Shown here: positions 43,093-48,889 of the stretch, piece by piece
How positions within the stretch are numbered: the stretch's first letter is position 1
Layout: each line of letters opens with the position of its first letter
Assembly: GCA_945868215.1 (NCBI GenBank)
Contig: CAMBLN010000003.1
Coordinates: 1 to 48,889, forward strand
Direction of reading: 5' to 3'
Length of the DNA: 48,889 nt
Source of the DNA: Opitutus sp. GAS368
Lineage (GTDB): Bacteria > Verrucomicrobiota > Verrucomicrobiia > Opitutales > Opitutaceae
Made by a program: the position numbers and the translations under genes
Notes under the pieces: model-generated
The model's input: the letters and a program-made list of their open reading frames with translations, nothing else
Told to the model about the DNA's origin: nothing
The model's database searches: none

Positions 43093-44571
43093 ATGGGATG
43101 GATCGCCGATTTTTTCCGCCTCGCCTGGGGATTCCTTTACTGGAACTCGCGCAAGACGGCCTACCGCCTGCGGCTGAAACGCGGCCGCGGTCGTTGCCCT
43201 TGCCAGCATCCCAGTGATTCCGGCCGGGCCATCGAAACCGGCTGCGCCGCCATGATCCATTGGAACGATCCCGCGCGTTTCCGCCGCCTGTGCCCGTTGC
43301 TTCAACAAATCGACTCCGGCGCGTGGCGTTGCTCCGTCAACCGCACCGAGGTCCGTCCGTTCTGGAGCCGCGCCTTCGCCTTTTACGGCGCCTCCGTGGT
43401 GATCGTCTATCTGGTCGCCACCTTCTCCGTCTTCGCCTTCATGCGCAATGTCGGCTACCCCGTCACCTACCCCGGCGTTCTCTGGCCCCCCGCCTGGGAA
43501 AAATTCACCGCCATCCGCACCGACTTTTTCCTCAACCAATACCGAACCGCCGCGCAGGCGGGCGACACCCAGGCGGCCCTCATGTCGCTGTCCACCGCCT
43601 ACAATCTGGATCCGCAAAACTACGCCGCCGGCCGCCAGCTCGCCCAGGCCTGGCAGATCGGCCAGCCCGGTCTCTCCAACCAGATCTATCGCCGTCTCCT
43701 CGCCGACCACCCTTCCGAGGCCGAGGCCACCGCCCAAGTCTGGTTCCGCGCCTTGCTCGCCCGTGGAGATTTTCGCGAAGTCGAAAAACTCGCCGTCAAA
43801 CGCATCAACGCCGCCCCCGCGCAATCCGCCGCCTGGCTGAACGCCTTCCTCTTCGCCAACCGGCGCACCGGCGACGCGTCCTTGCGCCGTCATCTCGCGG
43901 AAACTCCCTCCCTCCCGCCTGCCGCCCGGTTCCTGCTCCCTCTCGCCGACAGCCTTCAAGGCGCACCTCCCGGCCGCCAGCGCACGGTTCTGATCTCGGC
44001 CGCGGCCGGTGCCGGCGACTCGTTGTCCTTCTTTCATGTCTGCCGCGAACTGCTCTCACGCGGTCTGGCCAACGAAACCCTCGAATGGCTCGAACGTCGC
44101 GCCGGACTCCTCGGCCCGCGCGACGTTATGCCCCTCCGTCTCGACGCCCTTGCCACGCTCGGCTGGACCTCCACCTTGCGCAGCGAGGTCGAAAACCTCC
44201 TGGTCACCGATCCCGATCCGGTCGTCGTGGAATTGCTCAGCGCACATCTCATCCGTCATCCCGATGCCGCCGTGCGCGCCATGGTCTTCCCCCGGCTGGA
44301 TCGCACGCCTTTGCCTTCCACGCCCGCCAGTTATTCGGCCTACCTGTCGCTGTTTTGCGCCGCGGGAGTCGGCGAGGATATCGAGCGCCTTCGCTGGACC
44401 GCCGCCCGCATCAAGGCGTTTGTTCAAGCGGATTTCCGCAGCTTGGATGTGATCGGCGAGGGTCTTCTTGAGGGCAACCGCCGGCGCATCGAGAACTACC
44501 TCCCGGCATTGCAACCGCTCCCGCTCGAGGTCACCTACGCCTTGTTCGAGCACTACGCCCCCGCCTCCTGA
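43093..44571 (+). CDS. Membrane protein with TPR-like repeats, upstream of exosortase
   Basis: 492 aa from ATG 43093 (MGWIADFFRLAWGFLYWNSR). Residues 25-75 hold Cys residues (GRCPCQHPSD and others) that could bind zinc. A transmembrane helix is at about 96-120 (YGASVVIVYLVATFSVFAF). The rest is helical and looks like TPR/Sel1-type repeats (ALMSLSTAYNLDPQNYAAG at about 177). The stop overlaps the exosortase start (TGATG), so the products are probably made together. Role likely in exopolysaccharide or protein sorting with the exosortase; inferred only from position. Confidence 0.75.
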   Translation: MGWIADFFRLAWGFLYWNSRKTAYRLRLKRGRGRCPCQHPSDSGRAIETGCAAMIHWNDPARFRRLCPLLQQIDSGAWRCSVNRTEVRPFWSRAFAFYGASVVIVYLVATFSVFAFMRNVGYPVTYPGVLWPPAWEKFTAIRTDFFLNQYRTAAQAGDTQAALMSLSTAYNLDPQNYAAGRQLAQAWQIGQPGLSNQIYRRLLADHPSEAEATAQVWFRALLARGDFREVEKLAVKRINAAPAQSAAWLNAFLFANRRTGDASLRRHLAETPSLPPAARFLLPLADSLQGAPPGRQRTVLISAAAGAGDSLSFFHVCRELLSRGLANETLEWLERRAGLLGPRDVMPLRLDALATLGWTSTLRSEVENLLVTDPDPVVVELLSAHLIRHPDAAVRAMVFPRLDRTPLPSTPASYSAYLSLFCAAGVGEDIERLRWTAARIKAFVQADFRSLDVIGEGLLEGNRRRIENYLPALQPLPLEVTYALFEHYAPAS

Positions 44572-46160
44572 TGTCCTCGTCATCCCGCCCAGTCTCCCTC
44601 TCCGTGACCGGCTGGATCGTGGTCAGCCTGGGCGCCCTGCTCACCTTGGCCTTCTGCCTGCACATGTTGCCGGAGTGGTTGAACAACCCCGACCTCTCCC
44701 ACGGCCTGTTCGCCCCGCTGCTGTTTGTTCTGCTGATCAACGAAAGCCGGCGGCGCGGTCCGTGGCGTTATCCAACCGACACGACCGGTCTGCGCCTCCT
44801 GCGCGCCGGGGCCCTGACCGGCGGCGTGGCCTTCGTCGTCATCGCCGGACTCTATGCCGCCACCGTCGAGTGGACGCATCCATTGGTCGGTCTTTCGCTC
44901 TCTCTCGCGTTGTCCGCCCTGCTCTTCGCCGCGCTCCTGTGGTTTTCCACCACGCGCGTCATGCCGCTCAACTGGGCCTCGCTGGTCGCCGTCGCCCTGT
45001 GGCCGATGTGCGCACCCATCCCGCCCGGAACGTATTCCCTGCTCACGCTGCAACTCCAGTTTTGGGTCACCGACATCGTGCTCCACTCGCTGCACTTGCT
45101 CGGCGTCGCCGCCACCACTTCGGGCAACATCATCCAACTCGCCCACACCAGCGTCGGCGTCGAGGAGGCGTGCAGCGGCGTGCGCAGTCTTCTCTCCTGC
45201 GTCGTCGCCGCCGTGTTTTTTTCCGCCACGCTCGTCCGCCGTCCGTGGGCCCGCGTGTTGCTCATCGTCCTCGCGCCCGTGCTCGCGTTTGGCATGAACA
45301 TCCTTCGCTCGCTCGCCCTCACGTTGCTCGCCAACTCGGGCGTGGACATCGGCGGCAGCTGGCACGATATCACCGGCTTTGCCGTGCTCGGCATCACCGC
45401 CGCCATCCTCGGCGGACTCGCCTTGTGGCTGGAAGACAACTCCCCCGTTACAGCCGCGCCCGCCACCGTCGCGCCCACCCGCCCGCCGCGCCCGTGGGGC
45501 CTTCTCTCCAGCTTCACCCTCGCGACCGTTCTCGTCGGCTTTTTTGTCCTCAACACCCACGGTCCTTCCCGCGAATCAGGCCCCCCGCCCGACATGAATG
45601 CCCTCCTCCCGCTCGCCCCCGCCGGCTGGGATATCGTCCGCACCGAGGATCTTTATCAATTCACCCCCGTTCTCGAAACCGAGCACCTCATCCAACGCAC
45701 CTACGTCCGTCGTCGCGTCACCACCAAGGGCGACGATCCCCTGCAAATCACCGTCTACCTCGCCTACTGGACGCCCGGAAAAGTCCCCGTCAGCCTCGTC
45801 GCCGCGCACACGCCCGAAGCCTGCTGGCCCGGCGGTGGCTGGATCACCCAACCCGTCACACCCTTCGGCCATCCGTTTCTTGTCTCCGGCCACGCGCTCC
45901 CTCCCCCCGAATTCCGTGCGTTCACCAACTCCGGCTTTCTGCAGAACGTCTGGTATTGGCATCTCTACGATGGCCGTTCCATCACCCAAAAAGACCCGCG
46001 CTCCGCCGTCGCCCCCCTGCAACTCGCCTGGCGCTACGGTTTCCGCACTTCCGGCGAACAGATGTTCGTCCGCGTCTCCAGCAACCATCCGTGGGACCAC
46101 ATCAACGCCGAGCCCCTCCTCGTCGAAATCCTCCGCGGACTCCAACCTTTCGGCCTCTGA
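44571..46160 (+). CDS. Exosortase fused to an EpsI-like domain
   Basis: 529 aa. The exosortase part (about 1-300) has about eight transmembrane helices and the catalytic triad: Cys201 in VEEACSGVRSLLSC, Arg246 in MNILRSLAL and His265 in SWHDITGF. The C-terminal part (about 330-525) is an EpsI/DUF3485-like domain with HTPEACWPGGGW and a conserved Cys. It probably cleaves and transfers PEP-CTERM-type sorted proteins to an envelope polymer. Starts in the TGA of the upstream gene. No PEP-CTERM substrate was seen in the window. Confidence 0.9.
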   Translation: MSSSSRPVSLSVTGWIVVSLGALLTLAFCLHMLPEWLNNPDLSHGLFAPLLFVLLINESRRRGPWRYPTDTTGLRLLRAGALTGGVAFVVIAGLYAATVEWTHPLVGLSLSLALSALLFAALLWFSTTRVMPLNWASLVAVALWPMCAPIPPGTYSLLTLQLQFWVTDIVLHSLHLLGVAATTSGNIIQLAHTSVGVEEACSGVRSLLSCVVAAVFFSATLVRRPWARVLLIVLAPVLAFGMNILRSLALTLLANSGVDIGGSWHDITGFAVLGITAAILGGLALWLEDNSPVTAAPATVAPTRPPRPWGLLSSFTLATVLVGFFVLNTHGPSRESGPPPDMNALLPLAPAGWDIVRTEDLYQFTPVLETEHLIQRTYVRRRVTTKGDDPLQITVYLAYWTPGKVPVSLVAAHTPEACWPGGGWITQPVTPFGHPFLVSGHALPPPEFRAFTNSGFLQNVWYWHLYDGRSITQKDPRSAVAPLQLAWRYGFRTSGEQMFVRVSSNHPWDHINAEPLLVEILRGLQPFGL

Positions 46161-46166
46161 CGTCCC

Positions 46167-46259
46167 ATGCTCTTCCGCCTCACCGCCCGCGAACGCACCG
46201 CCTTGCTCATCGTCTCCGTCCTCCTCGCCCTCGGCGTCCTCGGCCTCGCGATCCTCTGA
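46167..46259 (+). CDS. 30-aa membrane peptide after exosortase
   Basis: Reads MLFRLTARERTALLIVSVLL and continues ALGVLGLAIL, one hydrophobic helix with a basic/acidic N-terminus. It starts 6 bp after the exosortase stop. Too short for the track; no RBS is obvious. Possibly a small accessory of the exosortase; alternatively a chance frame. Confidence 0.4.
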   Translation: MLFRLTARERTALLIVSVLLALGVLGLAIL

Positions 46260-46276
46260 TCCCCGACACACCCCAA

Positions 46277-46307
46277 GCAAAGAGTAACCCAATAGGTTAC
46301 TCTTTGC
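46277..46307. other. Perfect 13-bp hairpin between exosortase unit and scpA
   Basis: gcaaagagtaacc and ggttactctttgc around a 5-nt loop (caata). No T-run follows on either strand, so it may be an mRNA structure or a pause/termination site that is rho-dependent. The gap up to scpA (46308-46403) holds nothing else recognisable. Confidence 0.6.
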
Positions 46308-46403
46308 CGGGGGCGTCCTCCGCGTTTCGCCCGTCCCCGCGGTTTTCTTCGCCCCCAAGTTTTTCGTTGCCGCGCCCCCGCCGCCGCCAAGCATCTGCCG
46401 ACC

Positions 46404-47294
46404 GTGGTTCCCGACGCCGACTATCGCATCAAGCTCCCTGCCTTCGAGGGACCCCTCGATCTCCTCCTTTTTCTCATCAAGAAAAACGAGATCGATATCT
46501 ACGACATCCCGATCGTCTCGGTCACCCGCCAATACATCGACGTCCTCCATTCCCTGCGCGAACTCGACCTCGATATCGCCGGCGAATTTTTCGTCATGGC
46601 CGCCACGCTCATGGAAATCAAGAGCCGCATGCTGCTCCCGCGCGGACAAGCCGCCGTCGATCCCGACGCCACCGAAGACGAGATCGATCCCCGCTGGGAA
46701 CTCGTCCACCAGCTCCTCCAATACAAAAAATTCAAAGAAGCCGCTTCCAAGCTCGACCAGCTCGCCGTCTTCCAACGCGACCTCCTCGCCCGCCACGTCT
46801 CCGAACTGTCCCTCGCCGAGTCCGACCGCCCCCTCAAAAACGTCGACCGCATCGAGCTCTGGAACGCCTTCAACATCGTCCTCCGCCGCCTCGCCGAAAA
46901 ACTCGTCGTCGGCCAGATCCAAGACGAACAGATCACCGTCTCCGACAAGATGGAGGAGATCCTGGAATTCATCCACACCCGCAAAACCTTCGTCTTCACC
47001 GAGCTCTTCGGCGACCAGGTCGTCACCGTCCGCCTGCTCGTCGCCACGTTCATCGCCGTCCTCGAACTCACCCGTCTCGGCAAACTCCGCGTTCGCCAGA
47101 ACGACGCCTTCACCGATATCGAGTGCAGCGCCCGCGACGACGGCTCCCTCCCTCCCGTCCCCGATCTCGAAACCAACACCCCGCCCCCCGCCGTCGAATT
47201 CCCCCCGCCCCCGCCGGACACCCCGCCTCCCGCCGACACCATTATCGAAAACCCTCTTGAAACACCTGCGGAAGACCGCACGTTAACCACGTGA
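46404..47294 (+). CDS. scpA: Segregation and condensation protein A
   Basis: Kleisin subunit of the SMC-ScpAB complex. 296 aa from GTG 46404. N-terminal SMC-binding part: IKLPAFEGPLDLLLFLIKKN (about 9-28) and IYDIPIVSVTRQYIDVL; the C-terminal winged-helix (about 195-245) has VTVRLLVATFIAVLELTRL. A Pro-rich disordered tail (about 255-296) is an extra. scpB does not follow, which is unusual. The GTG of the next gene overlaps its stop. Confidence 0.94.
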   Translation: MVPDADYRIKLPAFEGPLDLLLFLIKKNEIDIYDIPIVSVTRQYIDVLHSLRELDLDIAGEFFVMAATLMEIKSRMLLPRGQAAVDPDATEDEIDPRWELVHQLLQYKKFKEAASKLDQLAVFQRDLLARHVSELSLAESDRPLKNVDRIELWNAFNIVLRRLAEKLVVGQIQDEQITVSDKMEEILEFIHTRKTFVFTELFGDQVVTVRLLVATFIAVLELTRLGKLRVRQNDAFTDIECSARDDGSLPPVPDLETNTPPPAVEFPPPPPDTPPPADTIIENPLETPAEDRTLTT

Positions 47295-47557
47295 GCCAGA
47301 AACCGTCCAAATCCCCCCGCAAATCCCCGGCCTCCAAAACCGGCTTGCTCGGCGTCGGTCTCGACAACCAGGACGGACACAAGCGCATCACCAAGGGCGA
47401 ACAATTCGTTCTCGTCGGCGGCTCCGAAGAAACCCACGGTCGTATGACCGAGACCGCCATCAAAACCTTCGAAGAACTCAAGCGCCGCGACAAACGCCTC
47501 GAAACCGTCGAACCCCGCGAACTCGCCGAGATCGTCCACAAATCCACCCCCCGCTGA
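47291..47557 (+). CDS. Small basic protein of unknown function
   Basis: 88 aa from GTG 47291, overlapping the scpA stop by 4 bp. Lys/Ser/Pro-rich N-terminus, then NQDGHKRITKGEQFVLVGGS and a helix (MTETAIKTFEELKRRDK). No motif recognised. The tight coupling to scpA supports a real gene. Lineage-type hypothetical; possible nucleoid-related role is only a guess. Confidence 0.65.
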   Translation: MSQKPSKSPRKSPASKTGLLGVGLDNQDGHKRITKGEQFVLVGGSEETHGRMTETAIKTFEELKRRDKRLETVEPRELAEIVHKSTPR

Positions 47558-47600
47558 TTTCCCTCTTTCCCCGTCCCCAACCCTTTCCCAAAAACACCCA

Positions 47601-48062
47601 ATGAGCGACACACCCGACAGCCCCGTCCCGTCCACCCCCAAACCTCTCACGCCTCCGGCCACCACGCTGGTCCCGCCTCCCGCGACCCGTCTCGTGCCTC
47701 CGGCGCCCGCCCCCGTCGCCACCGCCCCGGCCCAGCCGACGCCGCCTTCCTATACCCCGACTCCCGGCCAGACTCCCCTCAAAATGCCCACCACCCCTCC
47801 CGCCGGCCTCCGCCCGCCGGTCCCGGGTGCCGCTCCCGCCTACACCCCCACCGCCGCCCCGGCCTACAAACCGACCGCCGCTCCGGCCCCCGTCGGCTCC
47901 GCCCCCGTCGCCAACAAGCTCCCCGACGCCCCCAAGTTCGTCTCCCCGATGCCCAACATCGAGGTCGCCGACGACGCCATCCCCGCCTTCCTGCCCATCG
48001 TCGCCGGTTTCGCCGCCGCCGCTTCCGTCGCTTTCGCCGTTTTGCTTTTTCTGAAACGCTGA
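47601..48062 (+). CDS. Pro-rich tail-anchored membrane protein
   Basis: 153 aa. Residues 1-110 are Pro/Ala/Thr-rich with repeats such as YTPTAAPAYKPTAAPAP. One transmembrane helix is at the very C-terminus (FLPIVAGFAAAASVAFAVLLFL), so it is tail-anchored with the long disordered part in the cytoplasm. Function unknown. It lies 13 bp before trxA. Confidence 0.7.
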   Translation: MSDTPDSPVPSTPKPLTPPATTLVPPPATRLVPPAPAPVATAPAQPTPPSYTPTPGQTPLKMPTTPPAGLRPPVPGAAPAYTPTAAPAYKPTAAPAPVGSAPVANKLPDAPKFVSPMPNIEVADDAIPAFLPIVAGFAAAASVAFAVLLFLKR

Positions 48063-48075
48063 TCAACTCTCACTC

Positions 48076-48399
48076 ATGTCCGACAAAATCGCCCACCTGA
48101 CCGCCGACACCTTCAAAGCCGCCATCGCGTCCCCCGCCCCCGTCCTCGTGGACTTCTGGGCACCGTGGTGCGGCCCGTGCAAAGCCATCGCTCCCATCCT
48201 CGCCGAGCTCGCCGACGAACTCGACGGCAAGGTCACGATCACCAAGGTCAACGTGGACGACAACGACACCATCGCCGCCGAATACGGCGTCCGTGCCATC
48301 CCCACCATGCTCCTCTTCAAAGGCGGCGTGCTGGTCGAAACCCTCGTCGGCATGATGCCCAAGGCCACCCTCAAGGAAAAGCTAATCGCCAAGATCTGA
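48076..48399 (+). CDS. trxA: Thioredoxin
   Basis: Cytoplasmic dithiol reductant, 107 aa, normal size. The active site WCGPCK is at about 31-36, the conserved cis-Pro in AIPTMLLFKGG (about 75-85) and the buried Asp in VDFWAP. No signal peptide. It follows the Pro-rich gene by 13 bp and ends in a strong terminator. Confidence 0.96.
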   Translation: MSDKIAHLTADTFKAAIASPAPVLVDFWAPWCGPCKAIAPILAELADELDGKVTITKVNVDDNDTIAAEYGVRAIPTMLLFKGGVLVETLVGMMPKATLKEKLIAKI

Positions 48400-48424
48400 T
48401 CCCCGCGAATTCCTCGCACTCTTC

Positions 48425-48456
48425 AAAACCGCCGCCTCACCCGCGGCGGTTTTTTT
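48425..48456. terminator. Terminator after trxA
   Basis: Stem aaaaccgccgc/gcggcggtttt, loop ctcaccc-like, T-run on the plus strand and A-run on the left, so it can serve the convergent partial gene too. Confidence 0.9.
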
Positions 48457-48481
48457 GCGCCCTCCCACCACGACCCGACAC

Positions 48482-48889
48482 CTATTTCTTCTCCACCGTC
48501 ACCTTCGGCGTTTCAACCGGTGCCACCGGCGCCGCCGCCACTTTGTTCACCGCCTCCAGTTTCGTCCGCCACGCCTTCAACTCCCCTCGAATCCCGTTCG
48601 CCTCCGAAACACTCCCCGAGTCTTCCAGGTTGTAACCGCATCCTCGCATCTCCTCCAAAAACTCCAGCCGCAGCGTGTGGATCTTCAGCTTCCGGTCCTT
48701 CGACGCCCGCACATGCCGCAGAAAATCCACCCACTCCTGCCCGATCTCCCGCTCGATCGGCTTGATGTCCTTCGCAAACCGCAACTCCTCCGCCTGCTTC
48801 ACATTCTTGTCCCGGTAAAATTCATTCAGCTCGATTCGTTCATCGAGATACTCATCCAGCAGCCCGTCATCCGCCGGCTGACCCTGAAC
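48482..48889 (-). CDS. C-terminal part of an unknown protein, cut by the window edge
   Basis: The frame stays open on the minus strand to the window end, reading ...LDEYLDERIELNEFYRDKN before the track's GTG start, so the track ORF (from 48802) is probably internal. At least 135 residues are visible: a charged, helical stretch with coiled-coil character and an Ala/Pro/Val tail ending in TVEKK. No family recognised. The gene reads toward trxA and shares its terminator. Confidence 0.6.
   Translation of the reverse strand, partial: VQGQPADDGLLDEYLDERIELNEFYRDKNVKQAEELRFAKDIKPIEREIGQEWVDFLRHVRASKDRKLKIHTLRLEFLEEMRGCGYNLEDSGSVSEANGIRGELKAWRTKLEAVNKVAAAPVAPVETPKVTVEKK

Noticed and set aside
44468-47260. 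930-aa ORF in a second frame across the exosortase and scpA
   Set aside because: It overlaps well-supported genes on the same strand, is almost only Arg/Pro/His, and results from few stops in GC-rich DNA.

Overview
The window is a GC-rich, densely coding chromosomal segment that looks like a member of the Verrucomicrobiota, most likely family Opitutaceae. This is inferred from the gene set: an SHD1-like/C39 protein, dapA-dapB-ruvA, a large LepB, an exosortase fused to an EpsI domain, a DapF-like epimerase with Ser in place of Cys, and several lineage-type hypotheticals. No search was possible, so the placement is an inference. No rRNA, CRISPR array, prophage or intact transposase was seen. 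Three tRNAs are present: Pro-CGG, Lys-TTT and Glu-CTC.

Layout. 1-5 kb holds a PIG-L deacetylase, tRNA-Pro, a C39-like peptidase gene split by one in-frame TAG, then a Fic protein with two palindromic operators, a frameshifted stub of a type I restriction gene (hsdR), and a cold-shock/DUF1294 membrane protein. 5-9.3 kb (minus strand) reads fabD-lepA-lepB, with an inverted REP pair between lepA and lepB. 9.4-14.2 kb has a PilT/PilU ATPase divergent from dapA-dapB-ruvA, then an ECF sigma/anti-sigma pair. 14.4-20.3 kb has tRNA-Lys with a duplicated 3' tail, an exported S26-like lipoprotein, an orphan NarL-type regulator, a CbiX-like chelatase, Pal, M20 and M48 peptidases, and two tiny Lys-rich proteins. 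20.5-22.9 kb is a cluster of zinc-finger and zinc-ribbon membrane proteins. 22.9-28.1 kb has a SpeE-like protein, purH, apaG, a beta-CASP nuclease, an IMPase and tRNA-Glu. 28.4-29.7 kb has a 39-aa membrane peptide, ndk and a second S26-like exported protein.

29.8-39.1 kb is a long minus-strand run: sppA, sufT, a class I photolyase, an FeS-type photolyase, DUF2256, a TIGR01777 epimerase, a renalase-like flavoprotein and cysK. Its core looks like a light/UV-response cluster. 39.2-42.4 kb has a conserved protein of unknown function, a 186-bp MITE-like element with an inverted REP pair inside it, a small conserved protein and a dapF-like gene whose two catalytic Cys positions are both Ser. 42.4-48.9 kb has an exported redoxin, then an exosortase operon (TPR-like membrane protein, exosortase-EpsI fusion, 30-aa membrane peptide), scpA, two small proteins, thioredoxin and a partial gene at the edge.

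How the genes work together. dapA, dapB and the dapF-like gene belong to the diaminopimelate/lysine pathway, although the last may not be a normal epimerase. LepB, SppA, Pal, the M48 lipoprotein and the exosortase are envelope and secretion functions. SufT may serve FeS enzymes such as the neighbouring FeS photolyase. The less ordinary signals are the Ser/Ser DapF, the twin Fic operators beside a dead restriction gene, the nested mobile-repeat structures, the paired exported S26-like proteins, and the exosortase operon.
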